A stretch of 64,000 nt of DNA from positions 3,140,932 to 3,204,931 of the forward strand of contig OY848925.1 of NCBI GenBank assembly GCA_963693285.1, given 5' to 3'. A model generated the notes under the pieces. It was not told the origin of the DNA and did not search any database. It saw only the letters and a program-made list of their open reading frames with translations. This document shows positions 1 to 10,249 of the stretch, in pieces (within the stretch, counting starts at the first letter, position 1; the number at the start of each line of letters is the position of its first letter). The position numbers and the translations under genes are program-made. Source of the DNA: Xestospongia muta (taxonomy: Eukaryota; Porifera; Demospongiae; Haplosclerida; Petrosiidae).

Positions 1-210
1 AATATACTGGTTTCAAAAGTCTATAATATTACAGGGAAAAATGCCAGGCTTAGTTAGGATACCAATGCACTAAATAAAGGCTAAATGAAGAAGAGACTAA
101 AACTGACTAAAGCTCACTGAATACAAAAGTTAAATGGGACAAACTAGCTATACTAACACACATGGAGTACTGTTACTCTGACCGTATTTGTTACTACTGT
201 CTTCCACTTT

Positions 211-673
211 TTTGTAGTCAGGAACAGCTTTGTCTCAGTATTTACTGCAGAGTACACTATCAGAATCACGCGACAACATGACTCCAGGTCTTTCTTCTTG
301 TCTTGCACTAACAGCCCTGCCGAAGTAACGTCCTGACAGAGAGGTGGCTAAAATGAAGTAACACTTTTGTAGCCAGGAACAGCTTTGTCTCAGTATTTAC
401 TGGAGAGAACACTATCAGAATCACGCGACAACATGACTCCAGGTCTTTCTTCTTGTCTTGCGCTAACAGCCCTGCCGAAGTAACATCCTGACAGAGAGGT
501 GGCTAAAATGAGGTAACACTTTTTTGTACCTAGGAACAGCTTTGTCTCAGTATTTACAGCAAAGAACACTATAAGAATCACGCGACAACATGACTCCAGG
601 TCTTTCTTCTTGTCTTGCCTAACAGCCCTGCCGAAGTAACGTCCTGACGGAGAGGCGGCTAAAATGAAGTAAG
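211..673. repeat. Tandem repeat, three ~155-base units
   Basis: Three head-to-tail copies begin at about 211, 366 and 523, each opening with a 'tttgta..aggaacagctttg' motif and closing with 'gaggtggctaaaatgaagtaa'. Units are 155-157 bases and differ by scattered substitutions and 1-2 base indels. An open frame on the minus strand (782 to 390) crosses two units and so encodes a repeated peptide containing RYFGRAV and VNTETKLFL. The frame shifts between units, so I do not call it a gene. It may be the internal repeat of a transposon end. Confidence 0.85.
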
Positions 674-1302
674 GGCGTCTAAGTTTAATATTTTCTAGTA
701 AAATGTTGGCGCTACTAGGGCTGCTAGTCGAACTGAGCATGCTCAGTTGATCATCGTGATCGCGCCATGATAGTAACAACAATGCAACTTCCTATATATT
801 ATCTAGTACACAATGAACATTGTCTTTCTGAATGTAAGCTTATTAATCACACATATATGAAGTCCCGCCTTTGTATTGCAGCATGCCATTATCTTGTTAC
901 AATGGGTGGAGTTACTGCCTAGCATTTGAAGCAATTGAGGAATTATGCCGGCAGACCATATCGTTTATTAAGTATCCTTCCCAATAAACAATATAAACAT
1001 TTATGCATACCATTAGTTGAAACAGTAAATATATAAAATCACACCAATACAACATAATACTGATTAATTTTAACATAAATAAAATCAAAAGTTATAAATC
1101 AGTACTACTGATGTAGACATTTCTAATTTCTATATTTTACAGTTATCTTCGTAGAATGTGCAGTAGTCAATGACCAAGATCACCACATATTAAGTCTATG
1201 AAGTTGACTTTCTTTAACCTATATAAATATATCATATAAAAGTATAATGAGAGGTTGTCCACTTAATAATAATTGTTGAGCAGTAGTTCCAATAAAGTCA
1301 CA
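674..1302. other. No gene recognised
   Basis: AT-rich sequence with only short open frames in all six frames and no recognisable protein motif. It lies between the tandem repeat and the small TIR element. Confidence 0.5.
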
Positions 1303-1307
1303 GGATC

Positions 1308-1609
1308 CAGGAATGGAGGAACATATTTGAATTTAGGGAGGCACCAAAGAGGGGTTCGGGGGGTCACAGCCCCCCAGAAGCTGAGGAGTGTTTTTGCTTT
1401 TAATCCCTTAAATACACATCAATTTTGGTATAATTTCGTATAATATGAATGTGGTAAATACCCAATTGCCACAATTATATTATAATTACAATGAGTGTTT
1501 TTCATTGTTCTCTACATAATGCATACTTCATTGTAAAAATTTGGGAGGGCATGTTAAAATTTTTGGGGGGGCACGTGCTCCTGGTGCCCCATAGGTTCCT
1601 CCGCCACTG
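1308..1609. mobile_element. MITE-like element with TIRs and 5-base target duplication
   Basis: The left end reads caggaatggaggaa and the right end is the inverse of cagtggcggaggaac, giving imperfect ~15-base terminal inverted repeats. The element is flanked on both sides by GGATC (1303-1307 and 1610-1614), an exact 5-base direct repeat consistent with a target-site duplication. The interior carries G-runs on one side and an A/T-rich centre, and it encodes nothing. The 'cagtggcgga' terminus is common among non-autonomous DNA transposons of animals; the superfamily cannot be fixed from this copy alone. Confidence 0.75.
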
Positions 1610-1878
1610 GGATCAAGGACAAAAACGTCAGACATTACATACCTCCATTATAAGCTGATACTGATACTATAGATAATATACTCTGCTGCTGTTAATAAAA
1701 AATAATTAAGTTATATTTAACAGCTATTCCCACTTACATTTCATGTAATAAATCAAGGGAATATGACAAAAATCTCTCTCTTAGCAGCCATTTTATTGCG
1801 GGCGTGTCAACAGAAGCACTAGCCCCACCTTCCTACACCACGTGGCTAGGACGTGATTTGCTGCACCAAATATGAACC

Positions 1879-3082
1879 ATGGCTGCATGTAGAGCACTTA
1901 GCTGGCTCAGAGTTAACCATTTAGTAAGTATATAACTCAAAGAAGTATTAAGATAGCTATGTAACATACTGTAATTACTTAAATAATGCTGTAGGTATGC
2001 TCTTGATATAAGGCTGGGTATATTACACGTATCATATCCAACATAAAATTGGTCTAGCTTGAGCTTTGTATAGTATCATACCCAGACCTACAATGTTTCC
2101 TGTTGTTTGTAGGGCTGGATATGAGACTGTGAAGTCTGACTTCTGTTCTGGCCATTATCACAAAATTCAGTAATAAGTAATCTCCTTTATTCGAGGATTG
2201 ATAATTAGAGAGAATCAGTATGAAAGTGTATATCAATCACTTTACATTACAGTACATTAAGTTATGTGTGACTTGTTCTTTTATTCATTTGGACTAGCTC
2301 AATGAGATATCTAAGTACAACATTACCGATAGGAGTATCTTCACAACAGTGTTAAGGTAATTGTCTAAAATGTCTGTGATCATTGGTATAATATTGGTCA
2401 ACATTTTCATGAGCAACCTTCTCAATGAAGAGTATTTAATTTGGTTCTGTTAATAAGTAATTACGTGCAGTATGTGGTCTTGCTTTCAACCCAGCAACTT
2501 TATCTAGTTTATGTAAATTACCAAAATTATTGTAATTAGATTCTACCCTAAAATTAAATAAACCTTATATTAATAGCGTTACCAGACATACACAGGTATG
2601 CATATAAAACAACTTTTTGCAAAACACCAAATCATTATTAGTAATTAAATGGCATATGGTCATTTGATTTTGATTTTCCAACAAACAAATGACATCCATT
2701 GTGATTTTGTGACTAGTATGTACAATATTTATCATTTATATTATAGGCTTCTATTCAAGTGTGTGGATTAGAAGGTAGATATGTTCATGCTTTGTTTTCA
2801 GCTGCCTGTAGGAAAGGGTCTTTAGAGAAAGTGTAAGAGGAACTAAAAGACACTGAGGTAATTGATAGTTATTAATATAACTCCTATTGTAACTGCTAAT
2901 GTATAATTTATAGTGAAGTACATGTAGAGTGTATGTGTACATGTACTGGTTTATCCGATTGTTGTTTTAAAATAATAGCTTTCTTTTTATAGAAATTGAT
3001 GCAAGATTCACCATCTCTTTCCGATTTTATTAATAACCTTACAGTCAGAAAACAACAAAACAAAGAGAGAAAACAGCTAGTC
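1879..3082 (+). pseudogene. ATP5PO: ATP synthase subunit O (OSCP) N-terminal fragment
   Basis: Three exons can be read with consistent phase 0 and GT-AG borders: 1879-1923 (ATG in a good context, a short basic leader as for a mitochondrial protein, donor gtaagt), 2747-2857 and 2993 to about 3076. Exon 2 carries QVCGLEGRYVHALFSAA, matching the OSCP signature around 'VYGIEGRYATALYSAA', and exon 3 continues the helical N-domain (KLMQDSPSLSDFI). OSCP links F1 to the peripheral stalk of mitochondrial ATP synthase. Codon 2834-2836 is an in-frame TAA where the family has a charged or polar residue. Homology stops at about 3076, where reverse-strand SRCR sequence begins, so the C-terminal half is missing. 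This is a truncated relic, not a working gene; the sequenced copy could still be transcribed. Confidence 0.85.
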
Positions 3083-3640
3083 ACTGGAGTCAATAGACAG
3101 GAATTACTTTTACCATAACATGTGACCAAGAAAGAACTAGACATGTCTGTACCCCAAATTAATTGACTGGAATTACTAGATCTGAAATGAAACAAATATT
3201 GAAATATTTATTTTGCCACTAATAAGTTTATACTCATTAATAATAATTTTTGAGGTGATCATAATTATAGTAACTGTTAAATCACAATTGTTTGCAAATA
3301 GTTTGAGCATCAGTAGAACTAAATACATTATCACATATTGTTTCCCATTACAGTAGACTTCTACATGTCCTGGATTAGAATAACTGCCTCATTAAAGCTG
3401 TATCAAACCAGGGAACGGATTACTGTTCCAGATCTTAGTAGTATCTGTTGCAAAAATGATAAGTATTGAAGAAATATTTATACACTTATAGCAGCAAACA
3501 GTAGCATCATAAGAGTTAGTATTATTACATCCTTTATAGTCAGTATTCCACAGTTGAGGTCATCCATTGTCATAGAAAGACTATCAGTGCCATATAACTA
3601 GACAGAAAAATGAAACTAACTATTGTTAAGCCTAGATATA
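3075..3640 (-). pseudogene. Decayed SRCR domain exons
   Basis: Read on the minus strand, 3440-3310 gives the beginning of an SRCR (scavenger receptor cysteine-rich) domain (NSNPFPG, then GHVEVYCNG) interrupted by two adjacent stops and a frameshift. Positions 3190-3080 give the C-terminal half after an acceptor 'ttcatttcag' (QLIWGTDMSSSFLVTCYG). A short piece at 3600-3540 resembles the linker seen again at 5060-5120. SRCR domains are about 100 residues with 6-8 cysteines and occur as arrays in sponge surface receptors. The homologous units here match those at 4.5-4.95 kb, so this is one of at least two decayed repeats of a receptor-like gene. The last exon abuts the OSCP relic at about 3075. 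Confidence 0.65.
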
Positions 3641-3659
3641 TCTAACCTCACTAATCTAG

Positions 3660-3873
3660 CTCTAAAGTAACTTTATGCTCCAGTATATCTCAATTGATGA
3701 CAGATGACATTAGCTTCAGTAGAGCTGTAGTAGGAATCATAACAGATATTATCCCATCCATTATTGTAATAGACCCTCACAATACCATAGTAATAAGATG
3801 ATAAGGTATACTCATTATGATATAGGATAATGGCACCATTTCTAGCAATGTCATCTATATGAAAATAAAGCAA
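3660..3873 (-). pseudogene. SRCR half-domain exon (best preserved)
   Basis: The minus-strand frame from 3873 encodes the N-terminal half of an SRCR domain: GIVRVYYNNGWDNICYD followed by ANVICHQLRYTGA. This keeps the family pattern G-x-V-x-V-Y, G-W-x-x-I-C and A-x-V-x-C-x-Q-L-x-Y-x-G-A with two of the expected cysteines. The frame meets TAA immediately after the GA motif and no continuation exon with a compatible border was found close by. The C-terminal half of such domains lies in separate exons at 4510-4660 and 3080-3190. It probably belonged to a multi-domain receptor on the minus strand. Confidence 0.7.
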
Positions 3874-4509
3874 AATCCTTTAATGCAAGCTAAAGGAACT
3901 AACTTCAATATTTTAGTCAATATACATAGATGTATTACTATTGTCTGTAAAAACTAATGGATAAATTATTCAAGCTAAGTTAGAAAATTCAAGATAAACA
4001 TCTGATATGCCTGAAATAAGCTACAATGAAGAAAAGTGTAACTTGCAAAATAATTGAAGTCATGTATAGTATAGTCATAATTATGTCATAATAACTTACA
4101 AATTAATCCTAAAGACGTAATTTGTTTATTAGAAAGTTTGGAGTTAGAAGTGCTATAAGCTAAAGGAAGTATTATACATATTTTAATATATTTATTTAGT
4201 TTTATCCATTAAAACATAAAAAATAATTATACTATCAATCTAAAAATATATATTTCGATGACGTTAAGGAAACAATTACTATGATGTGTATACAATTGAT
4301 AATAGTATATATTGAATAAATGTTATAAATGCATCAAGTGTTTGGACTAATTTCATGATACTTGAGTAAACAATAGTATCAAGATTAAAGAGGCCCCAAA
4401 TATATTTATAACAACTATATTATTTTTTATATTTTTTTAAAGAGTCAAAAGATTTCTTTTCATCTTTAAACATTCTAATAATATAAAAAACAGTTGATTG
4501 ATATTATCA

Positions 4510-4960
4510 CTTACTACATTCTATAGTAACATCTTCAGAATGAGAACAGTTAGTCACTGAAATCGGTAATTTCTAGTACCATAACATGTGTCAAAGGAAG
4601 TATTGCACATGTATTTACTCCAAATTGGTTAACTGGAGCTGCCAGATCTACTATAGTGATACAATAACCTGTAATCATTATTATCATACTTAATATTATT
4701 ATAGATTATTGTATGAATAATTATTGCTTCTTAAACGTACAGACTAAGGTCATTGTAATTATATTATTATATCCCAGTTGTTTGAGCATCAGTAAAACTA
4801 AATCTGTTATCACATATTATTCTCCACTGTCCATTACAGCAGAGATCAACATGTCCTTCTTTTGGAAAACTACCTCCCTGAAGACATATCATACCAGGGA
4901 AAGGATTACTGTTCCAGAGCCTATAGTGGTGTCTGTGACTGATATTATAACTGCATGTTA
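4510..4960 (-). pseudogene. SRCR domain in two broken exons
   Basis: Minus strand: 4935-4780 reads the first half of an SRCR domain (LQGGSFPKEGHVDLCCNG, then QWRIICDNRF). Positions 4650-4514 read the second half, with the terminal motif CSHSEDVTIEC clearly visible but in a different frame from the start of the exon, and with a stop where 'Q-P-I-W' is expected. The order and spacing fit exon 1 and exon 2 of one domain. The plus-strand open frame over 4713-4961 is merely the antisense of this domain. Because of the frameshift and stop the copy cannot encode a complete domain. Confidence 0.7.
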
Positions 4961-5159
4961 AGCATTAAACTCAAAGTAGCATAATATTTGTTAATGTTAG
5001 TACATCCATTAGCAATGATAATAGAGAATGAACACTGAAATATAGTGAGTTAGCTACTACTATCAGATTCAAGATCATTCATTTTCATAGATCGAATGTC
5101 AGCGCCCTAACTAAACAGATATTGAAAACCTGACTACATGTATATTGAAAGGTACTAAA

Positions 5160-5420
5160 GTGCCGAACCTCACTGCAGTTTCTAAGTTATTTATAAATGC
5201 TATGCCAGCTTAGGCCCAGCTATGATGTTGCTAGGTAGCATTGCAAGAAAATTTATCATCATTCTAGAAGGTGTGGTCACATTTATCAATATTTCATATA
5301 CAAAATTTATTGTAACTTGAAAATGAAATATTCTTTGGAAACGTCCCGTAGTACAAATATAAATCAATATATTATTAGTAGCAGTTTTTTCAGTACTTTG
5401 AGACATTTCCAATGTGTCAC
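5160..5420. repeat. Dispersed repeat, copy 1 (partner at 62.39 kb)
   Basis: From 'aacctcactgcagtttctaag' onward for about 250 bases this sequence matches 62388-62625 with few substitutions, including the distinctive 'ggaaacgtcccgtagtacaaat' block. The second copy is a complete element with 10-base terminal inverted repeats; here the right part diverges after about 5420 and no right terminus was found. It sits just upstream of the FReD pseudogene, whereas the other copy sits just downstream of the FReD gene. Confidence 0.8.
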
Positions 5421-5954
5421 TTTTTTTCTGACAAATGGCCTTAAAACACAAAAAGCAAATGTTTAGAAACGTTTGTAACACTGTTACAAGAGTGCTTCTT
5501 TGTCAGCTTAACATTCACTAACACAAATGGATTAATTAATAATGGATTGTGACATATATCTATATACGTTGGATTAACTATGAGATCAATAATATGAACA
5601 CAATGTATGAATAAGTGGAAAATATTATTATTTTAAGGAAAAACTTTTTCTTATTAATAATTAAGAAATATAGTAGCTATTCATTAAAATGTATTTATGC
5701 TATAGATAGCTACAATGATGTGCTTGTTGTTGGTGAGTAAATTATTATTACTTAAAGTTTACAGAAGTACATTATATAAGTCACACATTTAAAGAAACCT
5801 ACATACTCTATATAAAGTAATAGCTGTTATTGCAACAACAGTGTGAATAACTTAAAGTATATTATACATACTGCAGAATAGACTAGTGGGAGTAAGTTTG
5901 TAGAGTTAATTAACACTCTCACTTCATTATCAACATTTCCTGATTATTCTGACT

Positions 5955-6926
5955 ATGGCTGTCTTCTTGTTAGTGGTAGTGTTACTAACTCCTGATATTA
6001 TTAGTGTAGGACAGGGATCCTCTCATTGTATGGTTGACTGTAACATGGAACAACATGGACCCTCTCATTATAAACAACACTGCTGTTAAGCTGGTAACTA
6101 TAGAAAGACATTACACTTGAAAGTAAAAGGAAGAAAAAAATAATTTTATGTCCACATACACAATTTAAATCATGTCCAGGAGGTAATGCAGTGATAGCGT
6201 TAAAATAACTGATGTAATGCTATGACACTATAGTTCTATTAGACAGTAAGACCTGGTACAAGGCAGGTTATACTACTAGTGGTGTATATCTTATCAATCC
6301 TGATGGAGGGACTTTATTTGAGGTCAGCTCTGGTACACTTATTTTCATATTTTACTACATCTTTCTATAGGCCTATTGTGACATGGGGACTGATGGTGGT
6401 GGATGGACTGTATTTCAAAGAAGAATAGATGGTTCTGTTGACTTCTATCTCAACTGGATTGATTATGTTAATGGTTTTAGAAATACCTCAGGAGAGTATT
6501 GGCTAGGACTTGACAAATCCATCGTTAGCTAATGGGAATGTATCTACACAACTATGAGTTGATATGAGAGATAAAAATGGTTCTAGTGCATATGCCAGTT
6601 ACTCTACCTTTTACATAGGTGGTTCTACCACTGATTATACATTCTATGTATCTGGATATAGTGGTACTGCTGGAGACTCTCCTATTAGTTTAGTTGGCAT
6701 CATCTCATGACATTTACTACTAAAGACAATGACAATGATACTGGTAATTGGGGTAGTAGTGGTAATTGTGTCATTGAATTTACTGGTGCATGGTGGTATT
6801 GTAATTGTTATTACTCTACTTAAATGGTTGTTATGGTGATGACACAACAAAAGGCATTATGTGGTGCTCTTGGAGAGGTTGTCTATATTCTCTACCATTT
6901 GTTGAGATGAAAATAGGCCATGTCTA
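5955..6926 (+). pseudogene. Fibrinogen-related (FReD) lectin-like pseudogene
   Basis: The ATG at 5955 opens a signal peptide (MAVFLLVVVLLTPDIISVG) followed by a cysteine-rich stretch ending in an early TAA (CC-stop, about 6087). After it the frame continues through a run of A with an indel (KGRKK..ILCPHTQFKSCPGG). A middle exon ends near 6324 (YLINPDGGTLFE), and a fibrinogen C-terminal domain starts at 6370 after 'tatag' ([18 protein letters not shown]). The domain has a frameshift near 6520, TGA in place of an arginine codon near 6555, further shifts near 6690 and 6820, and ends VEMKIGHV-stop, with His where the intact paralogue at 61.1 kb has Cys. Ficolin-type FReD proteins are secreted recognition lectins. 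This copy is clearly dead but its whole exon plan is visible. Confidence 0.9.
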
Positions 6927-7284
6927 AAACAAAAGCATTTAATAAAATATTATTGTTAAAAACGTTTTACTAACACTGGATTATTCATAAAATAAAAATT
7001 TCTGAAAATCATTAAATGTAGTAAAAAGAGCTGCAAATACATCTCAAACAAGCCATATATAGGAATAGTAGTATGGACATTTCTACATAGTAGCCACAAT
7101 ATCAAGAGAATAGTGTTTATTTGTCATAATAGCAGATTTGTGAAGCAAACAGTCACAGAGGAATAAGAATGCTATATGTTAAATAGAAAGTTAGAAATAG
7201 TTCAGCAAAAATACCTTCAAAATTAATAATAAAACACAACACATGACTAAGATACACATCATCTCTTCAGATATATGTTTTTCT

Positions 7285-7425
7285 CAAGTGTTCTCTTTTT
7301 TCATCTTTTTTATCATAATAGCACCGACCTCATTAGTAGCCTCTTGTAACTGTTTTTTTGTTCTTCTTTCAGTGCCCTGTTTCTCTTTGAATGTGTCAAT
7401 CTATAGTTATAGAAATAATTATATT
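7285..7425 (-). pseudogene. Decayed coiled-coil exon, duplicate of 60.18-60.33 kb
   Basis: The plus-strand sequence (tctcttttttcatctt..cctcttgtaactg..) aligns with 60180-60330, where the minus strand reads a charged helix (QEEVKKQLQEG, then NAKRDELRKEE). Here stop codons and substitutions have destroyed the minus-strand frame. It is a fossil of the same duplicated segment. The open frame on the plus strand (7243-7533) is a by-product of the A/T-rich antisense. Confidence 0.55.
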
Positions 7426-7879
7426 AAATCAAATAGTATCACTTCAAGTCCCACATTAACTCTAACAATAGCTTTCTCTCTTTACCTCCTATTGTATGAA
7501 GATGTTAAATATCTAAGGAGAAAAGCATGTTGATTAAAACTTACGTATATGTTGGAGATTAGTTTCCAGTATACATGTACTCAGAATCATACTAAAGAAG
7601 TCATATTATAATAATATATTAGTACTGATTGAGGATGTAATTTACTTGTTTTCATAATTTACAGCCAGCATGATTTATGATTAACAGAACACTTTGTATT
7701 GGACATAATCTATATAGTAATATTGAAGTTAACTTCATTAATGACATTAACACAATCAGGCAATATACAAGTGCCTATAGGTAGTGATGGCCTGGATATA
7801 GGGAGGATGTGTTGTACTGGATGGAATAATGGTATCATTGGACATGTACACATAATTACTACATTACTACACTCACTAG

Positions 7880-7975
7880 TGACACTGACTGTCTTTTGTT
7901 AGAGGTACTGTTACTAACTACTGCTAGTATAGGACAAGGATCATCTCACTGTATGGCTGACTTGCATGCATTAAT
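7880..7975 (+). pseudogene. FReD signal-peptide exon fragment
   Basis: This segment matches 5955-6040 (signal peptide and 'gtaggacagggatcctctcattgtatgg' block) with the start codon lost and several frame-breaking changes. It lies about 500 bases after the coiled-coil fossil, the same arrangement as at 60.2-60.7 kb. No body exons follow, so it is an isolated first-exon relic. Confidence 0.75.
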
Positions 7976-8787
7976 AATGTACTATGACCTTTCAAGACAT
8001 AGGACAGGATGGATGTGGTTTTGAACATAGTAACATTTAACTTAACATAATGATTATAATGATGAGTCAGTTCTAATTACTATTTAGGTAGAATAAAAAA
8101 ACCCTATCACATATGTTGATGAGGCCAACCTGAATAAATTCTCTCCATACTAATCCTAAATAATACTATTACATCAAAGACATAGTTTGTCTACCATTAT
8201 GTCTGTATGATAATGATGTCACCCCCGAGATCCAACAACTGAACTACGTGCGTAATGCATACGACATAAGACTCATCTGTTTGATGTAACAAATAAAGAT
8301 GCGTGAACAGATTCACACAAGCGTATATTTATACGTATGTGTGAACAATTTCACACATTCTTATATTTGTGACATTAAACACATGTATTATCTTTTACGC
8401 AGATGTGTCAAGTTTCTATTGCGTACCATGTCTTTTGCGACATACCTTGATAGTTTCTATTGTCGACACCTGTCAAAACAGTAGTGGTTTGAGCCAGGTC
8501 TGGACAAGTGACTTTACTTACAGAAAGAAGGATGACCATAACATGGTGTTGGCAAGTACAAAAAGAAAAAAGTTGATCCAAAATTATATGTTAGAACACA
8601 CCATCAAAATGGCTAGTAGTATGTAGTGGTAAGTTGTTTCATCATTGCTTTTATTGCTGTGTTAATGTACTTGCTATTAACAGTCACACTAATGATTATT
8701 ACTTTAGTTTCAGAGCACATCTGAATCTCCACAGCCTTAACCTCTCAAAGATGAAATTTTGACGTTCTACAAAACAACATTACTAGG

Positions 8788-10045
8788 TTGTTTGATGACA
8801 TGAAGTCTCCTGAAATGTTTGTAAAGAACTGGCTTCAAAATATCAAGCCTCTTCTGTCTATGGATAGTATTCAATCTCCAACAAGTTCTGAAGAATTGAT
8901 TGCAACTAGTTCGACACAACCATCTACAGTTGAGCTGGTACCTTCTGGATTATCACAATCCTCTGAGGCAACTCACAAGCAAAATGTTCTTCAGAGAAAA
9001 AAAGACTTAAATGAAATTGTTACTGAATTAGGTGTAGAAGATGTCAGCAAACACTTCATAGGTAATATTTTCTTACTAGAGTTGTGGTGTGATTTATATA
9101 TATATATTTTAATAGGACAATTCAAGTTACCAGTCACATGTTTAGTGCAGCCTAATCTTAAATGTCAAATACACTCACCAGATCTTCATTTTGTTAAATG
9201 TTTACATAAAGAAAGGCTTAAAAACCCAACACTGGATGTAGCTCCTTTGGTAGCCTAAGTTATATTACCAAGTAAAGAGAATTTTAACCCTGCTCATGCA
9301 GAAACATACAAGTACGAAACTATTGGAGGCAATCATTCTAGGATTGTGTTACAAGAAATTATTAAGGATGAATCATGTGCTCATCTACACGATATCTTTA
9401 GTCATCATTTAGTTAGTGTTTACCATGGCCTAATGGATGAACAGGCACAGCATATAGGTCACAGGCATAACAGAGCCACTGAATTCACCAATAAAATGAT
9501 AACTCAAGATAAGGCATTATGTCACATCTACTTACACTTTCATAATAATAAATAATTTTAGCTGTTCACAAAAGATTTCTGCATTATTTGTATAACAGAA
9601 CATGTACAAAACAGCTAAATGAGAACATGATATTCCTTCTTTAAACACTGTCCAAATCTCAATACAATGTTCTACTGGATATTTTCAAAACATATGAAGA
9701 AGGAACCTTAGTGAAGCCTAATAAGACTAATAGTCACACAAAATTTGATTGCAAACGTACTAATTTTAGAGGACTTCGAACCCTGGATGGAGAGAGTATT
9801 TTAAAACTACTGAATCAGATTAAGAGTGGGTCTCTGCCTTGCATATGCTAAATGTCAGGTGGCAACAGTTTAAAAAAATGAGACAGTTAAAGAGCAAGTT
9901 TGTGGATTTTTGTGGGTTGGCTTCTTGGGAAGATCCTCAAGCAGCATATCCAGATTTTGCAGATGAGGAAATATTGAAGGCCTAATTCATATCCTTATCT
10001 AAGGACATGCAACCATTGGCAGACTATTGCCAATAGGCAGTGAGG
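8788..10045 (+). pseudogene. Decayed protein with ParB/sulfiredoxin-like segment
   Basis: One frame runs from 8788 to about 9555, interrupted by a single TAA at 9256-9258. After a Ser/Thr-rich leader comes a stretch with ERLKNPTLDVAPLV, then YETIGGNHSRIVLQEI (about 9319-9366) and a segment VYHGLMDEQAQHIGHRHN. The order 'P-x-x-D-V-A-P', 'Y-x-x-I-G-G-N-H-x-R' and 'L-x-x-x-x-A-x-x-x-x-x-H-N' resembles the ParB/Srx fold nucleotide-binding core. The same protein seems to continue at 9700-10040 (TNFRGLRTLDGESILKLLNQ, FVDFCGLASWEDPQAAYPDF) in several frames. Similar long proteins of unknown function occur in cnidarians and sponges as far as I recall; I cannot name the family. It is broken by one stop and several frameshifts. 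A transposon origin is possible. Confidence 0.45.
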
Positions 10046-10249
10046 TAAAATCATAAATTACACATGTATATTATTGTTTTTAGAGCAATATATCACCAGA
10101 TACATAGCTATTTATAATAATAATATATTAATAATTCCTTTTGTGTTTTGTCTGTTGACTGATAAATAAGTAACATAATATATTGTAACAGAAGTATAAT
10201 TTCATTAAAATACTATTCTTAATAACTAGTTTCAAAGAGGTTAGTCTGG

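Larger units (their letters stand above)
7240..8230. repeat. Segmental duplication, left copy (partner 60.13-60.98 kb)
   Basis: Collinear similarity with 60130-60975 is visible at three anchor points: the coiled-coil exon (7290-7420), the FReD first exon (7885-7970) and a block around 8060-8225 ('catcacatatgttgatgaggcc..', '..catagtttgtctaccatt..gatgatgtcac'). Divergence is high and indels are many, so the event is old. Confidence 0.6.

Noticed and set aside
390..782. 130-codon open frame on the minus strand
   Set aside because: It is generated by the 155-base tandem repeat. The frame shifts between units and no start context or family was seen.
4713..4961. 82-codon plus-strand open frame
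   Set aside because: It is the antisense of an SRCR half-domain that is clearly readable on the minus strand.
7243..7533. 96-codon plus-strand frame rich in Phe/Ile, looking like a membrane protein
   Set aside because: It is the complement of a decayed charged coiled-coil exon duplicated at 60.2 kb. Lys/Glu-rich helices read as Phe/Leu/Ser-rich on the other strand.
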